DNA of 64,000 bases from positions 10,106,501-10,170,500 of the forward strand of contig NC_092474.1 in the NCBI RefSeq assembly GCF_047495875.1, written 5' to 3'. The stretch comes from Pithys albifrons albifrons (lineage: Eukaryota > Chordata > Aves > Passeriformes > Thamnophilidae). How positions within the stretch are numbered: the first letter of the stretch is position 1; every line of letters starts with the position of its first letter. Both the position numbers and the translations under genes were made by a program. The notes below the pieces were generated by a model that saw only the letters and a program-made list of their open reading frames with translations, ran no database searches and had not been told where the DNA came from. Below, piece by piece: positions 39,331 through 50,519 of this stretch.

Positions 39331-39914
39331 CCTCACAGCGGACCCTCCCTCACAACAGACCCTCCCTCACAATGGACCCTCCCTCACAATAGACCCTCCC
39401 TCACAATGGACCCTCCCTCACAATAGACCCTCCCTCACAATAGACCCTCCCTCACAGCGGACCCTCCCTCACAATAGACCCTCCCTCACAATGGACCCTC
39501 CCTCACAATAGACCCTCCCTCACAATAGACCCTCCCTCACAATGGACCCTCCCTCACAATAGACCCTCCCTCACAATGGACCCTCCCTCACAATAGACCC
39601 TCCCTCACAATGGACCCTCCCTCACAATAGACCCTCCCTCACAATAGACCCTCCCTCACAGCGGACCCTCCCTCACAATGGACCCTCCCTCACAATAGAC
39701 CCTCCCTCACAGCGGACCCTCCCTCACAATGGACCCTCCCTCACAGCGGACCCTCCCTCACAATGGACCCTCCCTCACAATAGACCCTCCCTCACAATAG
39801 ACCCTCCCTCACAATGGGCCCTCCCTCACAATAGACCCTCCCTCACAATGGACCCTCCCTCACAGCGGACCCTCCCCCAGGGTCGCCCCTCCCTCAGGGT
39901 CGCCCCTCCCTCAG
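39306..39914. repeat. 17-bp minisatellite, 36 copies, abutting the SPECC1L promoter
   Basis: Unit gaccctccctcacaatr, 17 bp, counted as 36 copies. The last three bases fall mainly into three classes: ata, atg and gcg. Edge units differ: unit 2 begins tcgcccc, and two units at the far end begin gtcgcccc. On the minus strand each unit contains GGGAGGG, so tandem units present many paired G-runs. Open frames of up to 230 codons through it come from a stop-poor unit, not from a gene. Confidence 0.97.
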
Positions 39915-39935
39915 GTCGGCCCCGCACCTGAGTGA

Positions 39936-40362
39936 CGGAATCACGAAATTAGAGATTGAATGAAGCTGGAAAAGACCTCTGGGGTCATCGAGGCCTGCCT
40001 GTGTCCCAGCACCACCTCATCAACTAGTTGTGGTACTCAGTGCCACGTCCTGGCTTCCCTCAAACACCTCCAGGGACGGTGGATCCACCATCTCCCTGAG
40101 CAGCCTGTTTTGATGTCTAATCACCCTTTCTGTGAAGAAATTCCTCCTGATGTGCAGCTGAACCTCCCCTGCCACAGGTTAAGTGTCTTCTCGGTCCTTG
40201 GGAGCAGAACCCGACCCACCTTTGCTCCCCTCTCCTGTCAGGGGGTTGCAGAGCCAGAAGGTCCCCCCTGAGCCTCCTTTTCTTCCAGGCTGAGCCCCCC
40301 AAGCTCCCTCAGCTGCTCCTGCTGCTCCAGACCCTTCCCCAGCCCCGTAGCCCGTCTGAGGG
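39936..40362 (-). mobile_element. CR1-type LINE fragment, 5'-truncated, antisense
   Basis: The plus strand reads as the reverse complement of the 3' end of avian CR1: a degenerate ggaatcac start, then the gaaaagacctctgg block, aaacacctccagggacgg, ccctttctgtgaagaaattc and gctccagacccttcc. These resemble CR1 blocks common in bird genomes. It is 5'-truncated, as usual for CR1. The sequence is too diverged for a subfamily call. Confidence 0.85.
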
Positions 40363-40601
40363 CAGCCCTGGCCCAGGGCTGGTAGAAAAATTGTTTTGTT
40401 TTTTTGTGGCTTTTTGGTTGGTTGAGAGGTTTTTTTGTGTAATAAACACACATATTTTAAGCTCTGGCACTGGGTGTGCACACAGAGCAGAGGCAGCACA
40501 GGTGGCAGCGAGGGGACTGTGGGTCTCTCAAATCTCTTCCTTACTGTACGGCTCTATAATAGCAACTTTTCATTGAAACAAGAAGTAAATGTATAAATGT
40601 G

Positions 40602-40700
40602 TGTCATGATTTAACTGGGGGAGAGTTAATTTTCATCACTTTGTTCAGCACAAATCCAAAACGTAGCCCCATACCAGCCACTGTGAAGAAAATCAGAATA
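40602..40700 (+). mobile_element. Decayed LTR-like fragment with inverted core
   Basis: tgtcatgatttaactggggg plus agagttaattttc (40602-40634) resembles the start of a common bird retroviral LTR. The following bases (40635-40687) resemble the next part of the same LTR only when reverse-complemented (CAGTGGCTGGTATGGGGCT, TTTTGGATTTGTGCTG). The LTR consensus is from memory. There is no coding part, so this is at most a solo-LTR remnant. Confidence 0.5.
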
Positions 40701-41929
40701 TAGTAGAGAATAGCTTTGTCTTAGGTTACAAGAACTGCATGTGCACACAAGCTTTCAGAGCCTGAGCTCCCTTTGAAACACAGTAAGCTGAGCTTTGTAG
40801 CTCATCAGTGTGCAGAACATTTGACTTGTCATGAATAAGCAGCAACTGCAGTTAATAAACCCAAATTGCAGCGTGGGCGCTGTGGTGGGAGGTGTAGCAC
40901 AGTTTGTATTTACAGGCATTGGCTGGGAAGTGCTATGAACACAATAATGAGGAAAATGTGCTGATTTGACATATCCTTGTTAAAGTTTCCCCTCTGTTAA
41001 GCTCAGACTGTGGGTTAAACCATCTCCCCCAACAGCAGCTCAGCTGTTTCAGCAAAAGAAACATTTCAGTGTGAGATTGTGTTGCAGCCTCTCCCTTGAG
41101 GTACGTACATTCCTTCCTAGAATTCACAGGGATATGGAATTCATTGGCTGCAGATTGGTGAGGGCAAGTATGATTTACAGACCCCTTGTTATCGTTGGTG
41201 AAGTTTAATTAGTAATATAGTAAATCAAAGTAAATAACTTCCACGTTTAATCAGGATTCCTTTGAAAACTGAGAGGACGTATGGAGCCAGATAGTTTGAT
41301 TTACATTGTGGGAAAATGTTCCTGTTTATGTGTCTTACAAAGTCAGTCATTTCATTGAGATGTCCTTCCCAATCCATTTCTGTCACTCTGCCTGTTCTTG
41401 CCTGCTGGGGATTCCTCTGGAAGGCTGTTGCATGGACACAGGGTACTTGTTTGACAGTAAAATGCTCCTTTGTACTCAATTCATATTTCTGATGTTTATT
41501 TTCTTACAGTACCACCAGTGTCACTCCAGTAGGTTTTCTGGCCCATGATACCTTCAGCAAAATGTTGTCTTGTGTTTCTACCTTTGGATCAATTTTCAAG
41601 ATATTTATCAGTTAGAAAATGGCATTTCAATGGCATTACATCTGTATTAGGGATGTGAAAAAGGTCTGCACTTGTTCTGCACAGTGTATTTCTCACAGTA
41701 GCCCACCAAGGGCTCAGCTTTCTGTTCTGCAGCAGGAAGCAGTCGTTCAGCTCAGGGAATTAATGAACAGGCTGAGAGCTGACAGAGCATATGCCTCAGA
41801 TCCTGGTTCTGGAACTTAAAAGGTCGCTGAAAAAATGCAGAGAATTGCAGCATTATGTGCTGTAATGTGTGCAAGAGTGATTCAGCTGTCTGCTAGAAAA
41901 CCTTCTCATTTTGGTTATGTTTTGGATCA

Positions 41930-41975
41930 GGTTGCCCCAGAGGGTTACAGAACCTCCGTAACTGGAGGCTGCTGA
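41930..41975 (+). mobile_element. Possible CR1 remnant
   Basis: The stretch ggttgccccagagggttaca, followed by gaacctccgtaactggagg, resembles the CR1 block with GGTTGCCCAGAG and CTCC..CTGGAG. It is short and diverged, and the flanks are not recognisable. Confidence 0.4.
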
Positions 41976-43320
41976 CAAAGAGCAAATGTCTCTGGGGTCG
42001 GGCGGGGACCGCTGATCCTGCCTCTCACTGACAGCTTATCCCACAGGGCCTCGGGGGAGCACCTGCCTCGGGGCAGCCTGTCCAGGCCTCAGGGCTGCCT
42101 GGGAAATGGAACACACCTGTTCAGGTGGAGCAATTTGCACAGAACATCCATGGCTATTACACACTCATGTTCTTTCTCATCCTGCTCCAGCCTTAGGTTT
42201 TGTTCGTTCTTTCTTGTTCCAGGGCCGGAGCATCCCATGGGAGTGTCCTGGGTGATTTGGACAAGCCTGCATGCCACAGTTCACCTCGGGCCTGTGGCAG
42301 TGTTGCTCACCCTGGCCCTTCAAGCAGGGAAAAGCAGCCAGGAGAAGTGGCTGGGAAGTGCCAGGCTGGCAGTCACACGGTAGGAGTGTGGTTGTGTGAG
42401 CAGAGCTGGCACAGCACATGGTCCCTTCCAGGCTCACCCAGGGGTATCCTAATGTGGAGCACTGCAAGGGCACACTTTGGCAGAATTCCACATTGAAGAT
42501 CTTGGAAAACTATCTGATATTACACAGATACATCAGTGGTAGGAAGTGTTAATAACAGCCATTGGGTTTCCCCTTCTTTGCCCAGTCCAGGGGTAAGCAC
42601 AATAATCAGGGTAGTTTCAAACACTGCAGTCAGGTGCAGTTTATCTGCTTTCAACATTGTCAACAGTGTCATCCTTATGATCCACACTGAATGAAACTGG
42701 CTACAGCTTTCAGGCAGGTACCTTTTTATTACAGAAATGTTTATATATTAAATTTGGACTATATTAAAACATAAATGTACTTTAATTAATTACATTAATA
42801 ATTTAAATAGTATTTAAATAAAGCACCAAGTTAACTTAATAACTGATTTAGTTTCCACACTGATTCCTACAAAACCCCACTAATTTCATTAAGTGTTTGA
42901 AGAACTGGAGGCCAGAGCTGGTTTCTCAGCAAATACATAACTACAGTTCAAGTGCTCTGAACACAAAAGTGAAGTTGACAAGGTCTCAGACTGGACTGGG
43001 GTTTGAAGCAGAACTCCTGCAAAAGGATTCATACAGATCTGAACATGAAATGGGTTGCTCAGCTACTTCTCTAGAGGTAAACTATTTCTACACATTATAG
43101 TTGGTTTAGTTTGATTCAGCAATAACCCTACACTAACATCTAGATTTTAAATTATACAGCTTTTACCTTGTAAAACAAGAAACAGCTTTCATTTTGAAAC
43201 AGCAATGTTGAATTCCTTACCTCCAGCAAGCTCAGCTGAATGCAACTCACATATTGTAATGTAACCCCACTTTTATTTAAATAAGACCAAAAGAACGTGA
43301 CAAACATAGATACAGGAGAT

Positions 43321-43326
43321 TTTATT
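43321..43326 (-). terminator. Candidate distal poly(A) signal of BCR
   Basis: AATAAA on the minus strand in the context TGTTAAATAAAATCTCC, followed within about 20 nt by TGTATCTATGTTTGTC, a GU-rich downstream element. A second AATAAA lies about 50 nt further on (43272-43277). Confidence 0.4.
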
Positions 43327-46300
43327 TAACATTGTGTACAAAGAAAGGCTACAAATGCCTTAAGACTTTTTTCCCCAAATACAGTTTTTGGATCCCTTTT
43401 TCATACCTGCTTTTCTCAGAAAGTTAAAAAAAATATCCAGAATGACAATTTTTCCCCATTTGTTTCCCGTTCCTTTTTCCCTTCTCTTTGGGCCTAAACT
43501 GAGAGATGTTCAGCAGTACAGTTTCAACACCTTTCAGTATTAAACTCCTGGGATTAGGTTTTCTTTCCCCAAAACAGAACACTATGAGATACTGAAGCAA
43601 CAGCAGTATAAAATGTCAAAAACTGACTCCCTAACATGGTAGTGTTTAAAACAATGCCAACAGTATTAGCTCTGATGAAACCCAAAATTATCCAAACAAT
43701 AACAAGTTGTCTTCTACACCTGATAATTTAGCACTAATTATATAATTTAATTGTATTTATATTTAAATAAATAGTCTTAACTCCTTTCCTTGGAATTCTT
43801 CACGGATTATAAACACTTATAATACTAGAGATAAGAACAAACTACACAACTTACATAGGCAAGAGAAGGCTGAGTTTTATTTTTTTGCTGGACACAGAAA
43901 GGACGTTTCACTGTCCTTCTGTGAGATCCTTTTTAAATTTATTGTTTCATTGTGATACTTCTCAGTCATCCAACACAATGAATCACTACCCTCTTTTTGC
44001 TACCTTGGTAATCACTTTTAGTCCTGATATCCCAACTCTTGAAACATCAGTCCCTGCATAGCTAAGTTTTATCCAGGATTCTGTGAGTTTTGAATGTGAA
44101 ACCCAAGACAAGATTTCTCTGACGCTGTGAGAAGCAGTAAGGGAGGGAGTAAAAGAGCCTGTTGTGGAGAAGTGACCTTTTGCTATGGCAGCTTTTACAT
44201 TACCACCTACTATATACAAAATAGGTGTTAGTTATGGATCAGCTTTCAGCTATTTGTATAATCCCAAATTAGCAAATTTCTCCCAAAATGTGACTAAAAT
44301 GGAGGAAGTTTGAGCTGCATTTGATCATTCAGTAAGAAGGAATTCTCAAAACTGCCTTCTGGGCCTCATCAAACTGCCCGAGGGGAGCTGGGACATCCAC
44401 GCAGCAGCACAACCAACTGCTCTCTGGTGGGCTCCACCCTCTGTGACCCTTCTCTGGGGTCATCTCCAGGAAGCTGCTGTATCCTCCTTCCAGGCAGGAA
44501 GCTGTTTTGTACACAAGCCTGGCCTTTTGTACATCCACAGGGATACAAAATGCCGTGTGCTATAAATCATTCTGCAGATTAGAGAAACAGTTCATCTGTG
44601 GAATGTCTCAGGTCCTCAGAACATGCCACCACGGGGGAAAAGGCTGCAGCACTTACACAAGCAAAAGCTCTAGCAGAAAATAACATTTTCTCTATTCTGA
44701 TGAACTATTTTTGACAAGAGGATTTGAACATGACTGTGATTAAGACAAAGCAGTAGAGCAAACACTTTTGCCAGGCTTGGGGACTGTAATAATATTAATT
44801 CCCAAATATGCTTGAACAGCTGTAAATAATAGGATCTTACTTAGCTCACAACACAGACCTACGTGAGCCCAGAGCTTTAGCAGTACCCAGTCCATTCTGC
44901 ACAAGAAGACTGGAAATATTTCAATTATCTCCAGTGCTCTGCTCTGGATCTCTGCTACAAACTGAGCCTCCCCTTGTGGTAGTTGCTACAGTACAAAATT
45001 ATGTGAAGTGGTTCTTTTGGAAAAGAAGGGGTTTGTTTTACTGCAAGGTGAAACATGGCAGCAGCAAATAAATAATGTGAAAAACTGCCATGTGGTTCAC
45101 CTGCTGATGTTTTTCAGTGGTCTCCAGCACTGTCACTGTAAGACAGTAACACAACGAGAATCAACAGTGGAAGCAAAGTAGGTAATTTTATAATTTTCTA
45201 ATTATTGGCAAGAGCATTTATGAATTTGCTTGACCTGAAAGGCTGAAATCTAATTATATGGTCTGAAAGGAGGAGAATCAAGAGAACACACGCACTCAGG
45301 TTTGCTTGGGTCCTGATGCCCCAACCATTTTATCATTACAGCCTGTTGTGGCATTTTACCCTTGCAGCCCAGAAACAGACTTTTGGCTTAAACTTAACAG
45401 TCCATCCCTGTGGTTCTATCAGGTTTTTATTTCTCCATGGTGGTGGTTCCCCTGTGGTAACATCCGGGCACTGTTGCTGCTGCCACAGGGGGACAAAAAG
45501 GTAGAGAACAAGTGGTAAGGCTTTCCCAGCACTGAATGTGAATGTTCAGTACCAAGAGAGGGGCTGCAGCACATCAGAACTGGGAGGCTCCAGGAGCTGA
45601 ATTCCTGGCATTCCCATATTCCTTTACTGCCATCACAGCCTTTGCTCAGTTATCTGGGCATGAGCCACCTTCTGTAACTCAAAATGGGAACTTCTTTCTA
45701 GTCCCAGCCAATGTGACCTGAGTGATTCCTAATTATGCTTCTCTCTTGCATTTGTGTTACTTTTATTCCCTAAAGATTGTTATGGAAAAATCTATTAACT
45801 GTAAGTGCTTCCCTTACAGCTTCTGTTGGTTTTAAGGGCAATCCATGTATTTAATTCTATTCAAAGAGGAAATTCAAAGAATACACATGAACATTCACTT
45901 TGAGTTCAGAACGGAGACTTGCCAATACAGATCCAAGGCTCTGGTATCTCAGTTGCACAGGCCCTATGTTAAAGGGAGGGAATGGCACCAGGCTTACTTT
46001 TCACTAACAGTACAATGACAATGTTAGTCTAAAAAGAAAAACATCCCTGGACTACAAATTTAAGAGGGCATAAACAAGTGATGACAAGAATTTGATTGAT
46101 TTGATCATATCTGCTTAGGAGCTGACCTTTCAGATTTTTCTTCTTCAGGGAACAGAAGCAGAGCCCCCCAAAATCCAGCATGAATGTATTGATCTTCTGT
46201 TATTACAAGTCCCTGAGAAAGGGTAGGGTTTTCTTAACACATTTTTCATTTTATACTAAAATTTCCATAAGAAGATGCCACACCTGATAAAGTTATCCCA

Positions 46301-49300
46301 GTAGGTGACCAAGCACTGAAACAAAAGGATTACTCAGTGAGAAATCAGAGCGGGTAAGGGGTTTGCCATCAGACTTTAAACAGTTTTAAAAGCCACATCG
46401 GTCAGTTTGCATTTTAAACATCCTTGAAAGAAGGGCATGTCAAGGTAAATGAACACATTGTGATCCCTTCCAGTGTTACAGAGATGACAAACTCATCTGG
46501 AGATCCACATATGCTTTAAAGAACAGTACATTTGTTTAAATAAACTCATAGAAAGCAAACATGAACAACCATGAAACAGTTTTAAACAGGTAAAATGAAT
46601 AAATTGCAAAAATCCTGCCCCTTCCATAAACACCCTCTGTGGCTCCACCACCTCGTGGCCAACAGCACAAGTGGCCATTTGGCTGCAGGTGGTGGGCACA
46701 GCAAGGACAGGCACCACACTGCTGGGTTTGCCCTTAGCTGATACACTGAAAAATAGCAGCATTAAAAGACAGCCTGAAACAGCTGAGCTACTACCTCAAC
46801 TTGTTAAAATTGTGCAAGAATAAGGAACACCAGCAGCATTTGAATGGACATGTTTCAATTTGGTTTCCGACACTCCCCTCCCATACAAAGCACAAGCAAA
46901 CACAGGGCTGAGTCTGAGCTACGAACTGTTATTTCTTGTCCATCTTGGAAAACTTTTTCCCTTTGTTTGCCTAAATTTTTAATTTTTTATTAAAAAACCT
47001 ATTCAATTTTTAAAAAATCCATGAGAATTTTAAAACAGGCTCTAAATGCCAGGAAACTGATGCTTGCTTCTCTCCTTAAACTGGAGAGACACAAACTGTC
47101 CTAATCACCTGAACTTCCTTAGTTGAAAATGTTAATGTTTCAGACTTCTGTTCCTGAAAGTGGTATTTGTAGAAAGGTCTCTCCAATACACTGGAAACTG
47201 AAGGAACAAACTCCCAGTGCACAAGTAAAGGGTAACACTTTGCTAGTTTGCTCTGAAGTTGTTTACATTGTACCTTTTTATACAAAAAAACGAAAGAGTT
47301 TGGTTTTCTGACACAACTCACAAGAGAACATACCAGAGGAGAAATCAGAAGGCTTTCTCTAAAGCCAAGTTTTGCAATTCCCTTTTTGTTTAAGTATGAT
47401 AAGGCTTATTAAAAAATAATGTTAAAAAACCCAAGAAACAACACCCCCTCTCCCCCCACCCCAAACCACCAAATAAGCCCCAACCAAACAAAAAAACCCC
47501 CAACCAATATCCCTGGGAAAACAACATAAAAGCCTTTTGGAAATACTTAAATTTCTGAAAACATAAGACTATTTGAAAAAACTTAATTGCAAAATTAAAG
47601 GAAATTCAAGAAATCAATTCTCGCATTTCAAACCAGTCCATGATTTCATCATCAGCAATATGATGCACTATCTTTTCCAGCCCAAAATTACCAGCTTTGG
47701 GGAAAACATATTCATACTTAACAGAAATAATTAATGGGTTAAGTTAAATTACTTTTTTCCCTGATCCACATGCCTGCATGTTAGATAATGTTACATTAGA
47801 ACTGCGCATTGTATGAGAGACTGACAGCAACAACCTGTCACAGTAACCAAAGCAAAAGCCATTTCTCATGGTTACATACTATAGATCAGTCATTTAATAT
47901 TAAAATTAACTTCCTATATAAATAAAAATAAAAAAGTTGGGCAAAAGTAAATTGGCACAGTCATTATGGTATTGCTTTCCAGTTTCAACACTGCAAGGAG
48001 CAGTCACAGATTCCAAACACCAAAGGAAAAGGTTATCACCCAGCCACCAGCTGTAGCTTGGTTTTTTCCCCTCTTCCATGAAGTCACCAGCAGTGCTTCT
48101 GCCTCAGTCCCTCCCCCCGAGCTGGGAGCGGGCAGGAGTGCAGCCTGTGGTACAGGGATTGCTGTGCTGGGAGAGCACCAGGGGAAAGGGAGAACAAATA
48201 CAGAGAAACAAATCTAGAGTGTGCTTTGCTGCTCTCTGCACGACTCGGCCCAAGTCAATGCTTTCCAGGATTGTGACTAGTTTCTACCTTCAACAGGCAA
48301 AACATGAAAATGAAAATTAAAAAATCAAAATCTTAAGCCTTCAAGTTTCCTTGCCTTCACTCCCTCCCCCAAAAAGCACCTCCTACTACAGACACATTTT
48401 CTGTTTTGTGGGTTCAGAAGTTGGAATGTTGTGGAAATACATACAAGAGAGAAGGAATTTCTAGTTGTACATTACGTTACAAAGAGGTTTGCTCCCAGAC
48501 CTAAGGAGGGAGGGATACTAAGCAATATTAAATTCCTATAAGAATCCTTACAAAGCATGCAAAATATTGATATACTCACAAAATCAAAGTTTATATTTGT
48601 TCCTTTTTGATTTTGCAACTTCACAGTACAATAATTTCTAATATTATGCAGCAGTTGGAATTACAGTGACTACAAAATCATTTCCCTTTTAATGTTTTTC
48701 TTTATATTTGCTTGAAACACTCCTTTGCTATTTTTTAAATGAGAGGTTGCAGATCATCCATCAGAAAATGTGCAATTCAGCACAAGAGGGGTCTCTTTCT
48801 GTGCTGATAACCTGACCCTACCAATCTTTCAAAATCTGTCCCTCCCTCCCCTTGTTGTGCTGATTCCCTCCCTTGTCTTCCAGCTGTACTTTTCTTCTTG
48901 CCAGGACAATGATGGACAGATGCCACTAAATGGATGCTGCAGAGCTGGGTAGGAAGTGGGGGCTGAAGTAGTTTAGGCAATGGCATCGCTCCCACCCCTA
49001 AGGGTGTTTGGCACAACTGCTTCATAGCCAGAACACTCAGCTCTGGATACCAGCAATCAATTCCCTGGACAAATACTGCTGCCCTTTCCACCCCTGGAGC
49101 CCCCGTGGCTTCAACTGATTTAGGAAGGGAAACACAAAATTGGTGTTTGGCCAGACCTTTTGTACTGTTGGATGAAGTTCCACAGAAATTTCTCCACTGC
49201 TCTTAATTAAAACAGGGTTGGAATTTCTGGAGAATCCACAATGCATGCTACTTGCTAGATTGTCCATGAAATACATTCTGACACATTTTTCAGAGTGGTT

Positions 49301-49640
49301 GTATCTACCAGAAAAAGACTCTTGTAGAAGCAATGTACAAAGCCTCCAAAAATTCAAGTATCAAAAAAATGATCTGATACAAGTCTGGAGTAAGCAGCCA
49401 GCCAAACTGAGCCATTCTTTTTTTCCTTTTTGTCCACAAATTCTTCAATTACTTTTGCAGTGATAACATTTTCTTTAGAGTGTTGGGAATTAACAATCTT
49501 CCCAATTAATTTTCATTGAGTTTGGTGGGGTCTAAGGAATTTAGCAATCCTTCCTGGATGATGTTGCCCCTGCTTTTATAGGCAAACAAACAACAGAATC
49601 ACTGACTCTTATCCTCCCTGCCTCTCTTTAATTTGCTGTA

Positions 49641-49646
49641 TTTATT
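49641..49646 (-). terminator. Candidate proximal poly(A) signal of BCR
   Basis: AATAAA on the minus strand in the context ACTATAAATAAATAC. A GT-rich stretch (CTGTTGTTTGTTTG) lies about 60 nt downstream. It sits about 0.8 kb after the stop codon. Confidence 0.4.
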
Positions 49647-50429
49647 TATAGTGTCACTTCATTGGATCTGTCTCCCTTAACCCAAAAAAACCATCAGAAG
49701 TTCCACGCAGGCAAGAACAGATCATCTCCTTCCCTGGGGTGTATAAACATTTGCACCTGAAGGGGTGGGCAAGACAAAAAAAAACACAACCCAAACACAA
49801 AAAATCCCAGCCCCCAAACAGACCAACAGTTCTAGTTGTACATAAAACTGCTGGATTTCTTTAGACCCCTATTTGAATCAAGACTTGAATTTGTGAGGAG
49901 GGAATCTTAGATCCCAAACCCTTCCCTTCTCCTCCCTCTTGCAAAGCAATGCTATTTTTGTGGCCTAGAACAGTACTTGAAAAACAGCAGTTATTAAAGA
50001 CACAGTTGTGATATATCCTTTAACACCCCCTGACCCAAAAAGGGGTGTCCTATCAAGTGGTCCAGTAGAAATCTTGAAGTTTCTTTATGATAAATTAAAT
50101 CCATAAAATGAGGAATACCTTCTGTCACATTCCCAACAAGAACAATGGCCACACTCCATGGTGCATTTGTTCAAGTGTCTATTGCTCCTTCTAGTGGAGA
50201 TTCCACACAGCTCCATCTCCACTTAGTTCTGGTCCTACCAGCATGGGGAGAGGTTTTCCTCTCTTTTCTCCAGCTTGTCTCTGGTTCACAAACAGCAGAA
50301 GCACTGAGGGCTGGATTCCCCAGCACAGGAACAGGCCAGTCACGTCTGAGGAAACACCAGTCAGCTTTTTCCCAGGGGTGGCAGGTATGCCAAGAGCAGT
50401 TCTGTGTGTCCGGCTGGTACCGCAGGCAC

Positions 50430-50519
50430 CTACACCTCTGTGGAAAAGAGAATGCTTTGCCTCTTGCTGTCCGGGGTAGGGATAGTCTCCAGCTGCAGGA
50501 AGTACAGAAGAACTTGAAC
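50430..50519 (-). CDS. BCR: BCR last coding exon with stop codon
   Basis: 29 codons plus [23 protein letters not shown] then QSILFSTEV. The last four residues, STEV, form a class I PDZ ligand, known in mammalian BCR to bind the afadin PDZ domain. Acceptor TTCCAG/GTTCAA. The stop codon is at 50430-50432 and the 3'UTR follows. Confidence 0.96.
   Translation of the reverse strand, partial: VQVLLYFLQLETIPTPDSKRQSILFSTEV

Larger units (their letters stand above)
40384..43300. other. Intergenic sequence between SPECC1L and BCR
   Basis: A T/G-rich run (40384-40440), the LTR-like fragment, a possible CR1 remnant and an AT-rich patch with TTAATTAATTA-type palindromes (42725-42850). No gene was recognised. 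Open frames here are short and lack homology. Confidence 0.7.
43300..50429 (-). other. BCR: Candidate BCR 3'UTR and downstream sequence
   Basis: The sequence downstream of the BCR stop codon has no coding homology. How much of it is transcribed is not known. A proximal AATAAA (49641-49646) would give a 3'UTR of about 0.8 kb and a distal one (43321-43326) about 7.1 kb; further AATAAA hexamers occur near 46986 and 45426. Low-complexity C/A-rich patches lie at 47440-47505 and 49775-49825, and AU-rich motifs near 43735-43785. Confidence 0.45.

Noticed and set aside
38734..39511. Frames of 111-230 codons through the CpG island and minisatellite
   Set aside because: GC-rich, stop-poor sequence and a 17-bp repeat explain them; several frames are open at once and none has homology.
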